Source: Acinetobacter sp. ANC 3832
GTDB lineage: Bacteria; Pseudomonadota; Gammaproteobacteria; Pseudomonadales; Moraxellaceae
Assembly: GCF_002135415.1 (NCBI RefSeq)
Contig: NZ_NEGJ01000004.1
Span: forward strand, 233,661-297,660
DNA: 64,000 nucleotides
Direction: 5' to 3'
The position numbers and the translations under genes were made by a program. Each line of letters opens with the position of its first letter. The first letter of the stretch is position 1. Shown here one piece after another: positions 53,799 to 62,234 of this stretch. Below the pieces are notes generated by a model. That model saw only the letters and a list, made by a program, of their open reading frames with translations, was not told the DNA's origin and ran no database searches.

Positions 53799-55718
53799 TT
53801 GTCCAAAGCCATTCAAACTGCTGACTTAGATTGGCAATGTATTGATGGAATTGATATTCCTGTTTCTAAACAATTTGGTGATGTGTACTTTTCTAAGGAC
53901 AATGGTCTGTTAGAAACACGTCATGTCTTTTTAAATGGTAATGATTTACCAATTCGTTTAGGCCATCTCAAAGACTTTGAATATTTTCATGTTGCAGAAA
54001 CAGGTTTTGGAACAGGTTTAAACGTTTTAGCCTTATGGCAATTATGGCAACAAGTTCGTCCTAGTAATCATAGTCATTTGCATATCACCAGTATCGAAAA
54101 GTTCCCTTTAACTAAACATGATTTAATTCGTGCGTTAAATGCATGGCCTGAATTACAAACTTTAGCGCAGCAACTGATTCAACAATATCCATTCGCTATA
54201 GCAGGCTGTCATCGTTTAAGTTTTCTTGAGGAACGCTTCACTTTAGATTTATGGTTTGGCGATGTGCATGATGTCCTTCCGAGTATTCATAAAACAACAC
54301 CCATAAATGCTTGGTTTTTAGATGGCTTTGCACCCTCATACAACCCAGATATCTGGGAAGAAAATGTTTTAAATCATATTGTTCGTCTTTCTGATATTGG
54401 GACAACATTTGCATCATTTAGTGTTGCAGGCGTACTTAAGCGTGGCTTACAACAGCATGGTATTCGCATTTCACGCCCGAAAGGTTTTGGGCATAAAAAT
54501 GAAATGCTCAAAGCTATTTGGCAAGCGCCAGAATTAAATGAATTGTCTAAGATCCAGCAACAAAATTCAGATGCTATGCAACAAGAAATTGGGCTTGATG
54601 CTACGGTACAACTTAAACAACGTCAAATTGCGATTATAGGCGCAGGAGTAGCAGGTTTAACTTGTGCATGGGGCTTTGCTCAACGCGGTCATCAAGTCAC
54701 GATTTACGATCAATTAGCGCCTTTATCTGGCGCTTCAGGCAATCCTCTTGCCTTACTGAATCCTAAACTCAATCCGATTGCACAAAGTGCTGAACATTTA
54801 ATGACTTTGGCTTGGCAACATGCATTACGTCATTATCAAAAATTTTCAGCCTTTCGCTCCATTGCCATCAATCAACTGGTTCAAAAAGATGTTGAAGAAA
54901 CATTAAGTATTGCTCAGCAATATCCAGAACACATTCTTCGAGCACAAATAGCAGAAGAATTAGAACTAAAAACTGAGTTTCCGAGTTTACAACTTGTTCA
55001 AGCAGGCACGATTTCACCACATCAACTGTCTGAGCAAATTTTGCAACACCCTCTGATTGAGTTTAAACAGGTGAATGTTGAATCCATTCAAACATTAGAA
55101 CACAATCAACTCACCATCTATGATGAATATCAAAAACAGTTTGGACCATTTAATCATGTCGTGGTCTGTTGTGCTTTAAATAACAAAACATTCTTTGCAA
55201 AACATTCAGCATTAAAGCCGATTCGTGGACAAGTTAGTTGGTTCAATAATCAACATCAAAGTCTAGGATTTGATCAAGCTTATAGTTATGCAGGCTATTG
55301 CATGCAACTCGATGATCAAAACTTACTTCTCGGTGCCTCTTTCTATCCAGACAGAAATGATGATGACGTTTTAATGGAAGATCACGCACATAATTATGAC
55401 CTGATGCATAGTGTCTTTCCTGAATATGCACGAACTCTTCCGCCGATTAAAGAGTGGCAAGGACGTGCATCTGTACGGGTACAAAGTCTAGACTACTTTC
55501 CATTGGTCGGAAAAATGCAAGATGATGAAGAAATTTATACGTTTACGGCTCTAGGCTCTAAAGGATTTTTATTTGCGCCCATCTGTAGTGAAATTTTAGT
55601 TGCTTTGGCTTTAGGTGAGGCTTGCCCTGTTCCCAGTGGAATACTGCAAAAATTAAATCCGAGGCGTTTTCAGAAGAAAATTAAACCGAAGAAACCATAC
55701 TATCAAAAGCCAATGTAA
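53799..55718 (+). CDS. mnmC: tRNA 5-methylaminomethyl-2-thiouridine biosynthesis bifunctional protein MnmC
   Basis: MnmC finishes the mnm5s2U34 wobble modification of tRNA. The 639-residue protein has an N-terminal methyltransferase domain (VAETGFGTGLNVLALWQLW, near residue 65; DLWFGDVHDVLPSI; NAWFLDGFAPSYNPDIWEE). The C-terminal FAD-dependent domain starts IAIIGAGVAGLTCAWGFAQRGHQVTIYD near residue 275. The start is TTG at 53799 (SKAIQTADLDWQ), behind an AAAGGA site; no in-frame ATG is available nearby. Both domains look intact. Confidence 0.95.
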   Translation: MSKAIQTADLDWQCIDGIDIPVSKQFGDVYFSKDNGLLETRHVFLNGNDLPIRLGHLKDFEYFHVAETGFGTGLNVLALWQLWQQVRPSNHSHLHITSIEKFPLTKHDLIRALNAWPELQTLAQQLIQQYPFAIAGCHRLSFLEERFTLDLWFGDVHDVLPSIHKTTPINAWFLDGFAPSYNPDIWEENVLNHIVRLSDIGTTFASFSVAGVLKRGLQQHGIRISRPKGFGHKNEMLKAIWQAPELNELSKIQQQNSDAMQQEIGLDATVQLKQRQIAIIGAGVAGLTCAWGFAQRGHQVTIYDQLAPLSGASGNPLALLNPKLNPIAQSAEHLMTLAWQHALRHYQKFSAFRSIAINQLVQKDVEETLSIAQQYPEHILRAQIAEELELKTEFPSLQLVQAGTISPHQLSEQILQHPLIEFKQVNVESIQTLEHNQLTIYDEYQKQFGPFNHVVVCCALNNKTFFAKHSALKPIRGQVSWFNNQHQSLGFDQAYSYAGYCMQLDDQNLLLGASFYPDRNDDDVLMEDHAHNYDLMHSVFPEYARTLPPIKEWQGRASVRVQSLDYFPLVGKMQDDEEIYTFTALGSKGFLFAPICSEILVALALGEACPVPSGILQKLNPRRFQKKIKPKKPYYQKPM

Positions 55719-55857
55719 TCTTTAAACATCTTGCATCCACATTCTCAGTTCTTTTTTATTCTGCTTTGCTCAGAAAAATAGAAAAATGATGTAAAAACTC
55801 AACACTGAATAGAGAAAAACCCCTTTATCGGGATAATTAACGCATTTCATCTGCCCA

Positions 55858-55884
55858 TAAAAAAGCGCCTCATGGGCGCTTCTC
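55858..55884 (-). terminator. Terminator of the rhodanese gene
   Basis: AAGCGCC pairs with GGCGCTT over TCATG, with a minus-strand T-run (the A-run at 55858-55863), right after the stop codon. Confidence 0.75.
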
Positions 55885-55885
55885 T

Positions 55886-56200
55886 TTACATACCGTGTTC
55901 TAAAGGCAAACCTGCGTCACGTACTGCACGCGTGCCTCCCATAAGAACCACATAATCTCGAGAGCTATCGATCTCTTCTAGTTGCTCTGCAGCACGAGGT
56001 GCTTTACTCCCCCCACCACATAAAATATAGATCGGTTGATCCGACGCCACTTGATTGAGGCTATTTGCATCTAAGCCATCAATGGGCTGATTTACAGCAC
56101 CTTTAACATGACCCTCAGCAAATGCTTTTGCGTCACGAACATCCCAGATAACAGCATTTTCTGGGAACTCAAATGTTGTAATTTCTTGTTTACGGATCAT
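55886..56200 (-). CDS. Rhodanese-like protein
   Basis: The 104-residue single rhodanese domain starts at 56200 (MIRKQEITTFEFP), supported by GGAGTG upstream; the longer frame from 56227 is not favoured. ENAVIWDVRDAKAFAEGHVKGAVNQPI is the domain's first motif, and the catalytic Cys lies in IYILCGGGSKAPRAAEQL. The loop is Gly-rich, CGGGSKA, as in small rhodaneses of the GlpE/PspE type. Sulfur donor and acceptor are unknown. Confidence 0.88.
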   Translation of the reverse strand: MIRKQEITTFEFPENAVIWDVRDAKAFAEGHVKGAVNQPIDGLDANSLNQVASDQPIYILCGGGSKAPRAAEQLEEIDSSRDYVVLMGGTRAVRDAGLPLEHGM

Positions 56201-56291
56201 TGTGCACTCCTTTGATGTAAACAACACTTGGCAAATGAAGAAAACATCCCTAGCATCTCAGATATTCTTTCCCTTTGTAAAGGTCTAAACC

Positions 56292-56780
56292 ATGCCTTCT
56301 TTCGATATTGTCTCTGAATTAGAAGTTTTTGAAGTAAATCATGCGGTTCAAAACACGCAAAAAGAAATTGCGACACGTTTTGACTTCCGTGGACAAGACG
56401 TTTCTATTGATTTCAGTGAAAAAAACAAAGAAATTAAAATTACCACTGAAAGTGACTTTCAATGTGAGCAAGTGTATAGCATGCTAGAAAATCATTTCTT
56501 TAAACGTAAAGTTGATATTCAAGCACTTGATCCACAAAAAATGACGGCTTCAGGTAAAAATGTTATTCAAGTGATTAAGCTTAAAGATGGTCTTGACTCG
56601 GATACTGCAAAAAAAATTAATAAAGCCATTAAAGAAAGTGGTATCAAAGTGCAATCTTCTATTCAAGGCGACAAAATTCGTGTCACAGATAAAAAACGCG
56701 ATACTTTACAACAGGCAATGGCGTTCTTAAAAGAACAACAATTTGGTGTGCCTTTACAATTTAACAATTTCAAAGACTAA
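56292..56780 (+). CDS. yajQ: YajQ family nucleotide-binding protein
   Basis: The 162-residue product starts MPSFDIVSELEVFEVNHAVQNTQKEIATRFDFRG, which is the YajQ/UPF0234 N-terminus. KVQSSIQGDKIRVTDKKRDTLQQAM near the end is typical. Relatives bind nucleotides and, in some bacteria, cyclic-di-GMP and RNA. An AAAGG site precedes the ATG. It is followed after 30 bases by a DUF4442 gene on the same strand. Confidence 0.96.
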   Translation: MPSFDIVSELEVFEVNHAVQNTQKEIATRFDFRGQDVSIDFSEKNKEIKITTESDFQCEQVYSMLENHFFKRKVDIQALDPQKMTASGKNVIQVIKLKDGLDSDTAKKINKAIKESGIKVQSSIQGDKIRVTDKKRDTLQQAMAFLKEQQFGVPLQFNNFKD

Positions 56781-56810
56781 TCTGTCTTTTTGTACACAAT
56801 AGGCTTAAAC

Positions 56811-57311
56811 ATGACTCAGTCCAATCGTTTATCAAAATTAGTCAAAGCGACATCTAAATTTCCAAAAGGAATTCGTAGCACGCTATGGAGTAAAGCTTTT
56901 GGACGAGTCGTACCCATGGTCGGTACAGCCAATATTCGATACTTAGAAGTTAGCAATTCACAAGTGATTGTTGAAATCAAAAATCATCGCGCAATGCAAA
57001 ACCATATTGGACAATTGCATGCGTGTGCGATGGCGCTGATTGCTGAAACAGCAACAGGTTTTGTCACAGGTATAAATGTACCAGACTCATGTATCGTATT
57101 AATTAAAAGTATGCATATTGATTATAAACGCCCTTCAAAAGGCGATATGAAAGCCGTTGCTACGTTGACCGATGAACAGCAAAATTTGATGCAAAATACA
57201 GAAAAAGGCGAAACACTGGTCTCTATTGTAGTTACCGATGAGACAGGACAAGAACCTGTGAAATGTGAAATGCTTTGGGCATGGGTATCTAAATCTCATT
57301 TAAAAAAATAA
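56811..57311 (+). CDS. DUF4442 hot-dog-fold protein
   Basis: The 166-residue product starts MTQSNRLSKLVKATSKFPKGIRSTLWSKAFGRVVPMVGTANIRYLEV. The ATG at 56811 has an AGG site; the upstream TTG at 56790 is not needed. The segments NHRAMQNHIGQLHACAMALIAETATGF and SMHIDYKRPSKGD match the DUF4442/PaaI-like thioesterase fold. The substrate is unknown. It follows yajQ on the same strand. Confidence 0.88.
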   Translation: MTQSNRLSKLVKATSKFPKGIRSTLWSKAFGRVVPMVGTANIRYLEVSNSQVIVEIKNHRAMQNHIGQLHACAMALIAETATGFVTGINVPDSCIVLIKSMHIDYKRPSKGDMKAVATLTDEQQNLMQNTEKGETLVSIVVTDETGQEPVKCEMLWAWVSKSHLKK

Positions 57312-57324
57312 GTCAATAATTTCA

Positions 57325-57356
57325 ATTAAAACTTACCTTTAGGTAAGTTTTAATTT
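57325..57356 (+). terminator. Terminator after the DUF4442 gene
   Basis: A long A/T-flanked stem, 15 bp with a two-base loop (inner arms ACTTACCT and AGGTAAGT), lies 14 bases past the stop. Confidence 0.8.
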
Positions 57357-57453
57357 TACTAAAAGATAAAACAACAGCGACATTTCATCACTATAAAAAA
57401 CTTGATATAACACTCACTATCTCGATACACAAATCGAAAAATTGAGCTTTACA

Positions 57454-57954
57454 ATGAAAAAGATCCTTATTCCTTTGCTTTTTTTACCTCTACTTTTAAC
57501 AGCATGTAATCAAAATCCAAATCAACCTGCCGCTGCTGTAAGCACTAAAACCTTGAATGCACTTTCTCAAGCTCAGTTTGCAGAACAGAATAAAAAAATT
57601 GTGACTGATTTTTATGAGGGTGTCTTTTTAAAACATCAAGTGAAAGCCTATGCTGACCGTTATATTGGTGATCAATATATTCAACACAATCCGCATGTTC
57701 CAGATGGAAAAGCCCCTTTTGTTGACTTTTTCACAGGTCATTTTAAAGAAAACCCTGAAGCAAAAAGTGTGATTAAACGTGCAGTTGCAGAAGGTGATCT
57801 GGTCTTTTTACATGTACATTCGACTCAAAATGCACAAGATCGTGGTGTTGCGATTGTCGATATTTTCCGTGTTGAAAATGGGAAAATTGTCGAACACTGG
57901 GATGTGCAACAAGCCGTTCCTGAACAAAGTGCCAACACCAATACCATGTTTTAA
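57454..57954 (+). CDS. SnoaL-like lipoprotein
   Basis: The lipobox LLTAC (Cys18 from the ATG at 57454) marks a lipoprotein. The 150-residue mature part has the SnoaL/NTF2-like fold: NKKIVTDFYEGVFLKHQVKAYADRYIGDQYIQHNPHVPDGKAPFVDFF, and VAIVDIFRVENGKIVEHWDVQQAVPE, typical of the exported SnoaL-like group in proteobacteria. The enzyme function is not readable. It probably has its own promoter, after the DUF4442 terminator. Confidence 0.9.
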   Translation: MKKILIPLLFLPLLLTACNQNPNQPAAAVSTKTLNALSQAQFAEQNKKIVTDFYEGVFLKHQVKAYADRYIGDQYIQHNPHVPDGKAPFVDFFTGHFKENPEAKSVIKRAVAEGDLVFLHVHSTQNAQDRGVAIVDIFRVENGKIVEHWDVQQAVPEQSANTNTMF

Positions 57955-58049
57955 ATAAAGATCGTTGAAACAGCTTATCCCTATGAATCAGCTCTTTATT
58001 TTCTTTTATGATAAAAATTTTATATAAAATATCACTTAATTAAAGCCAT

Positions 58050-58079
58050 AAAAAATCCCAATCAAAGTTGGGATTTTTT
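58050..58079. terminator. Bidirectional terminator between the SnoaL gene and the thioesterase gene
   Basis: An 11-bp stem (AAAAATCCCAA with TTGGGATTTTT) is flanked by A and T runs. Confidence 0.85.
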
Positions 58080-58130
58080 ATTTTCAGCCGTTTAGCTTAA
58101 TACTTTTATCTTAAGACCTCTATCTTAAAA

Positions 58131-58553
58131 CTAAGCACTCTGTGATGCTAAGTGCTTCTGTTTCACTTCTTCAGGAATCTGGCGTTTACCACCCTTCACA
58201 TCAACAGCGACAAACGTAAAAACGCCTTCAGTCACACGTTTCGGTTCACGTGAGCTGTCATGACTATCCCAAACTTCAATTTGCATTTGAATAGAAGTAT
58301 TCCCAACTTTTAAAATTTTGGTATAACAACTAATCACGTCACCTACTTTTACAGGTACAAGAAAAGTCATTTGATTAATTGAAATCGTCGCGCAACGACC
58401 TTTACTAAAACGTTCTGCGTGAATCGCTCCTGCCAAATCCATTTGTGAAACAATCCAACCACCAAACACATCACCACTCCAATTGGTGTCCGCAGGCATT
58501 GCGATTGTTTGAAGTGATAAAGTTCCTTCTGGTTTTACATGAGAATCTGACAC
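58131..58553 (-). CDS. Acyl-CoA thioesterase (YciA family)
   Basis: The start is GTG at 58553 behind GGAG. The 140-residue hot-dog protein has TLSLQTIAMPADTNWSGDVFGGWIVSQMDLAGAIHAERFSKGRCATISINQMTFLVPVKVGDVISCY, with the catalytic Asp in QMDLAG. That is the YciA signature. The enzyme hydrolyses acyl-CoA. It follows trxC by 21 bases on the same strand. Confidence 0.95.
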   Translation of the reverse strand: MSDSHVKPEGTLSLQTIAMPADTNWSGDVFGGWIVSQMDLAGAIHAERFSKGRCATISINQMTFLVPVKVGDVISCYTKILKVGNTSIQMQIEVWDSHDSSREPKRVTEGVFTFVAVDVKGGKRQIPEEVKQKHLASQSA

Positions 58554-58574
58554 GTTAACTCCGAGCCCTAAAGT

Positions 58575-59006
58575 TTATTTTGGGGCATTCAATTGTTGAT
58601 CTAACCATTCTTGCAGCTGAGTTGCGCGTAGCGCACCACTTATTCTAGCAACTTCGGTGGTTTTATTCATCAAAACTAAGGTCGGAATACTACGTACATT
58701 AAAAGCACTGCTTAAACGAGGATTGGCTTCTGTATCAATTTTTGCAAAAACCACATGAGCGTTCTGCTTTGCAACTTCAGCAAAATGCGGTGCCATCATC
58801 TTACAAGGTCCGCACCATTCAGCCCATAAATCAATTAAAATTGGTAAATCACTATTGCTGACAAAATTACTAAAATTTTGTTCGTTTAACTCAATTGGTG
58901 CTAATGGAATTAAAGTCTTGTGACATTGACCACAACTCGGATTTGAATCAAGTTTTTCTTCAGGAACACGATTCTTAGCGCCACATGATGGACATACAAT
59001 GATCAT
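58575..59006 (-). CDS. trxC: Thioredoxin 2
   Basis: The 143-residue protein has an N-terminal zinc-binding region with two CxxC pairs (CPSCGAKNR and CGQCHK, residues 5-31) before a thioredoxin domain with active site WCGPC. The zinc module identifies TrxC rather than TrxA. It is a cytoplasmic disulfide reductase linked to peroxide stress. It begins immediately after the stop of the alpha/beta hydrolase gene (TAG then ATG). Confidence 0.97.
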   Translation of the reverse strand: MIIVCPSCGAKNRVPEEKLDSNPSCGQCHKTLIPLAPIELNEQNFSNFVSNSDLPILIDLWAEWCGPCKMMAPHFAEVAKQNAHVVFAKIDTEANPRLSSAFNVRSIPTLVLMNKTTEVARISGALRATQLQEWLDQQLNAPK

Positions 59007-59903
59007 CTAAACCACTCCAATATGCTGATGTAAAAACTCTAATTGGGTCAAAATTGCTTTTTCCAACCATTGTCCATGATAAATATCGAAATGTGCCATA
59101 TTCCATTCATGATATTGCACAAAAGGAGCAATATTGGTTGCTGTTTCACGGCTTGATTCTATTGGTGTCAGACTGTCGTATTTCGCTGCGATGAAAAGTA
59201 CAGGAAGATTAATGCTTCGTACAATTTGTATTGGTCTAAAACGAATCAAATTAAAGAATACGCGCGCAGGAATTTCCCCACTCCAAAAATAATCTGGATT
59301 TACAATCGACATAAAACCCGTATAGCTATCTTTAGTCGGTAAAAAGCACAGTGAAAATGGATGTACAACAGGTAAGGTTTTAGCTGTCATTCCCACTTTT
59401 GCACCCATATAATCTTGACTGGATAGCTTCAATGCTTTGGGTAAATGCTGAATGGGATAAGCTTTGGCACTTTCCGCACCATCAACAAAGGGAATTTGTA
59501 CCATCACCGCTTGAATATTTTTGAGTTCAGCAGCTAAGTTCAATACATAGCCACCACTCAAAGCTGTTCCCCAAAGCACCATTTTCCGATGATCAATATT
59601 TTTCTTAGCAGCAATATAAGCAATTACTGTTTTCCAATCTTCTAATTGATACTTAAGTGAAATTAACTCTCTAGGATGACCTGTACTGCCTCCCCAAAAA
59701 CGATAATCAAATAAAACCACGGCATATCCTGCCTGAGCAAAACGTTGTGCAAATTGGATCAGTTTAAATTGACGTAAACCTGCAAAGCCATGCGCCATAA
59801 TAATCACGGCAGGTTTTTTTATATTTTTAGGTCGATAAAAATCCGCTGCAATCACTTCCTGTCCGCTCTGAACATACAGTGGTTCTACTGTATAAGCATG
59901 CAT
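59007..59903 (-). CDS. Alpha/beta hydrolase
   Basis: The 298-residue protein of the serine hydrolase fold has the oxyanion segment IIMAHGFAGLRQFKL, the nucleophile Ser in LWGTALSGGYVLNLA, the Asp near AAKYDSLTPIES and the His in HFDIYHGQW. The family resembles the DUF4180-free X-Pro dipeptidyl-peptidase/YcjY-like group. No signal peptide is present. The stop abuts trxC, so the three minus-strand genes (hydrolase, trxC, thioesterase) form an operon. The substrate is unknown. Confidence 0.88.
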   Translation of the reverse strand: MHAYTVEPLYVQSGQEVIAADFYRPKNIKKPAVIIMAHGFAGLRQFKLIQFAQRFAQAGYAVVLFDYRFWGGSTGHPRELISLKYQLEDWKTVIAYIAAKKNIDHRKMVLWGTALSGGYVLNLAAELKNIQAVMVQIPFVDGAESAKAYPIQHLPKALKLSSQDYMGAKVGMTAKTLPVVHPFSLCFLPTKDSYTGFMSIVNPDYFWSGEIPARVFFNLIRFRPIQIVRSINLPVLFIAAKYDSLTPIESSRETATNIAPFVQYHEWNMAHFDIYHGQWLEKAILTQLEFLHQHIGVV

Positions 59904-60028
59904 ACGCGCTCCGTTGCGTTATAATTTGTTGGAATTCTCTTATAAATATACAGAGTCTTTTCAACTCAATTAAAGCTTAATGTTATGATATTAGCATAAT
60001 CTTTTAATTTCGTTTTTGGAGTGACAAA

Positions 60029-60364
60029 ATGAGTGAAAATGTAGGCTTCGCAGGTCAAATTAGCCCAGAACACATTCAGCAAGTCGTAGAAAAGGGTTTT
60101 AAATCTGTTATTAACAACCGTCCAGATATGGAAGGTGGTGCAGAACAACCGACCAGTGCTCAAATTGAAGAATCTGCACGTGCAGCAGGCTTAGACTATG
60201 TCTACCAACCTGTGATAGCAGGTCAAATTACTGAAGTTGATGTGCGTACTTTTGCAAATCATTTTAATGAACTTCCAAAACCAGTATTGATGTTTTGCCG
60301 TACAGGTAATCGTTCAAATAATTTATACCAGCTTGCGAAACAAATGGATCTTTTAGATGACTAA
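60029..60364 (+). CDS. TIGR01244/DUF442 phosphatase-like protein, cytoplasmic copy
   Basis: The 111-residue product reads MSENVGFAGQISPEHIQQVVEKGFKSVINNRPDMEGG and ends with the active-site loop VLMFCRTGNRSNNLYQLA, where the Cys-x4-Arg (CRTGNR) recalls the phosphatase/rhodanese-type loop of DUF442 proteins. TIGR01244 proteins are predicted sulfur transferases or phosphatases. It lacks a signal peptide. The next gene, overlapping by eight bases, encodes a related exported copy. Confidence 0.9.
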   Translation: MSENVGFAGQISPEHIQQVVEKGFKSVINNRPDMEGGAEQPTSAQIEESARAAGLDYVYQPVIAGQITEVDVRTFANHFNELPKPVLMFCRTGNRSNNLYQLAKQMDLLDD

Positions 60365-60779
60365 AAGTGTTATCCGTTGTTTGTTTATTTTTTTCCTTTT
60401 AAATACTGGTACTGTACATGCGGATGTTGCTGATTTAAGTCAGACTCTCACACCGCATGTCAGTGTCTCAGGGCAAATGAGCACTGAAAAATTCCAGAAA
60501 TTGCTTCAACAGGGTTTTAAATCAGTTATTGTAAATCGACCTGATAATGAACAAGGGAATTTAACATCTGCTCATCAACTTAGATCTATTGCTGAAAAGT
60601 CTCGGATTAGTTTGATTTACCAACCCATTGCATCAAGTAATATTTCTCAAACAGATATTTTAGAATTCGCAAAATATTATAAGAGTTTACCTAAACCTAT
60701 CTTGATGGTGTGTAAATCGGGTAATCGTTCTACCCTACTGTTTAATCAAGCTAAATCTCAAGGTCTTTTAAATGAATAA
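60357..60779 (+). CDS. TIGR01244/DUF442 phosphatase-like protein, exported copy
   Basis: The 140-residue protein starts with a signal peptide (MTKSVIRCLFIFFLLNTGTVHA) and then repeats the pattern of the preceding gene: VSVSGQMSTEKFQKLLQQGFKSVIVNRPDNEQGN and ILMVCKSGNRSTLLFNQAKSQGL, with the Cys-x4-Arg loop. It overlaps its cytoplasmic paralogue by eight bases at 60357-60364, and its own stop overlaps the start of a tiny lipoprotein gene. Both appear catalytically intact, which suggests activity on both sides of the inner membrane. Substrate unknown. Confidence 0.88.
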   Translation: MTKSVIRCLFIFFLLNTGTVHADVADLSQTLTPHVSVSGQMSTEKFQKLLQQGFKSVIVNRPDNEQGNLTSAHQLRSIAEKSRISLIYQPIASSNISQTDILEFAKYYKSLPKPILMVCKSGNRSTLLFNQAKSQGLLNE

Positions 60780-60876
60780 GTTTTTGCTGATTTTATTATG
60801 TTGTTGTCTTGTCTCTGCTTGTAGTTCGATGAATGTCAGACCGACTGTTGGTGTGAGTATGGGGACAGCGTTGTAA
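60772..60876 (+). CDS. Very small lipoprotein (34 residues)
   Basis: This short frame, ATG at 60772 to TAA at 60876, overlaps the stop of the exported DUF442 gene. It encodes MNKFLLILLCCCLVSACSSMN followed by VRPTVGVSMGTAL. The lipobox LVSAC with Ser at +2 marks lipid attachment at Cys17, leaving a mature peptide of 18 residues. Acinetobacter genomes have similar tiny lipoproteins. The coupling to the upstream gene and the clear signal argue that it is real; expression is unproven. Confidence 0.65.
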   Translation: MNKFLLILLCCCLVSACSSMNVRPTVGVSMGTAL

Positions 60877-60979
60877 TTATCTTTGAAGTTTAATATGGCG
60901 CTATATGCGTCATATTTTTTGTGTGTTATCTTTACACAACATAACAAATTCATATATAAATTTTTTTAGGGTAGTTATT

Positions 60980-62152
60980 ATGACTTTTTTAAAGGGAACG
61001 TTAGCTCTATCTTTATCACTTATTCTTTCTGCTTGTGGCGGTGGTGGAGGTGATGGATATTTTGGTAAAGAAAATGGATCTTCAGATAATAATAGTAATA
61101 CAACAGATCCAGATAAAGTTTTAGCTCAATCTACTTTAGATAGTCTTAAAAAAGAAGGACAATATTTATTCGGTAATTATGATCCAAATGATGCTACAAC
61201 AGCTAAAGGTTATATTGACCATTCTTTGGATACTTTTGCTCAGGGTCCTTTACAACTGGCTGTAGATGCCAAAAAGTTATTTGATAAGGATAAATCTAAA
61301 TTTATTTATCGTGAAAAATGTATGGACTCTGGTTTTTATGCTAATACTGGTTGCTATATCCTATTTGGAGATAATGAAATTAAATCCGCATTAAGCATTG
61401 TAAATCCACAAAAATATATAAATTGGGATTTTGATGTAAATGACAATGAAATTTCAGGAATGAAATTATCTGAGGATCAAATTAATCATTTTACTGGCAA
61501 GACTATGTTGATTATTTTTGACAATCGAAATACTGATAAAAAGTATAATGATATTTGGGTAACTGGTGTATTTGGATACCCATATAAACAATCATGGGGA
61601 TTAACACAATCTGATCAAGTACGTATTGTCTCTATGAACGAAACAGATAGTAATTATCAGGTTACAATTACTTATAATGATGAAACAACTGAAACTAAGG
61701 GTGCATTAAGTATTTATAAAGATCCAACATCAACAGATGGTGATTTATTTGTATTACAAAATAATTCTGGATTTGATGTATTAACTAATGATAATCCAAA
61801 TACACCAGATGTAGAACCAGTCTCTTTTACGGTTAATTCTATTCCTGGTGATGCTACAGCTCTAGCTACATACCGTATTAAAGCTTCTGGTGAGCAAGTA
61901 CTTAATTTACCAAATATTACAGCCTTATCTGGTACTCGTATTGAAAATGAAGCACCATCAAGTAATACTCAAAGCTTTACTGGAAGTGTTCATTTAGAAG
62001 GTAATAATATATTCACCTTCAAAAAAGCAATGAATGGAACTATGTTGAAATTTAAGCATGTTTTTAATGGCATTACTTTTGAAGGTCAATCTACTAATAA
62101 TAATGGAACAGTCAATACAATACTGACTCAACCAAGTAACTTAAAATATTAA
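60980..62152 (+). CDS. Gly-rich lipoprotein of unknown family
   Basis: The ATG at 60980 starts a lipoprotein signal ending in ILSAC, directly followed by GGGGGDGYFGK and an acidic Ser/Asn/Asp/Thr-rich linker (about residues 30-45). A long folded domain of about 330 residues follows: VLAQSTLDSLKKEGQYLFGNY, then INWDFDVNDNEISGMKLSEDQINHFTGKTM and MNETDSNYQVTITYNDETTETKG. There are two Cys pairs (CMDSGFYANTGC). It appears acidic and Asn/Asp-rich, as expected of an Acinetobacter surface lipoprotein. I do not recognise the family. The upstream in-frame extension is not needed. Confidence 0.85.
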   Translation: MTFLKGTLALSLSLILSACGGGGGDGYFGKENGSSDNNSNTTDPDKVLAQSTLDSLKKEGQYLFGNYDPNDATTAKGYIDHSLDTFAQGPLQLAVDAKKLFDKDKSKFIYREKCMDSGFYANTGCYILFGDNEIKSALSIVNPQKYINWDFDVNDNEISGMKLSEDQINHFTGKTMLIIFDNRNTDKKYNDIWVTGVFGYPYKQSWGLTQSDQVRIVSMNETDSNYQVTITYNDETTETKGALSIYKDPTSTDGDLFVLQNNSGFDVLTNDNPNTPDVEPVSFTVNSIPGDATALATYRIKASGEQVLNLPNITALSGTRIENEAPSSNTQSFTGSVHLEGNNIFTFKKAMNGTMLKFKHVFNGITFEGQSTNNNGTVNTILTQPSNLKY

Positions 62153-62168
62153 TATAACTTTTTACAAG

Positions 62169-62194
62169 AAAAGCCTTCATTATTGAAGGCTTTT
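62169..62194 (+). terminator. Terminator of the lipoprotein gene
   Basis: AAAAGCCTTCA and TGAAGGCTTTT pair around TTAT, ending in a T-run 17 bases past the stop. Confidence 0.9.
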
Positions 62195-62234
62195 TTATAT
62201 AGTAAACATTAGACAATACAAAAATGAGTGCCTT

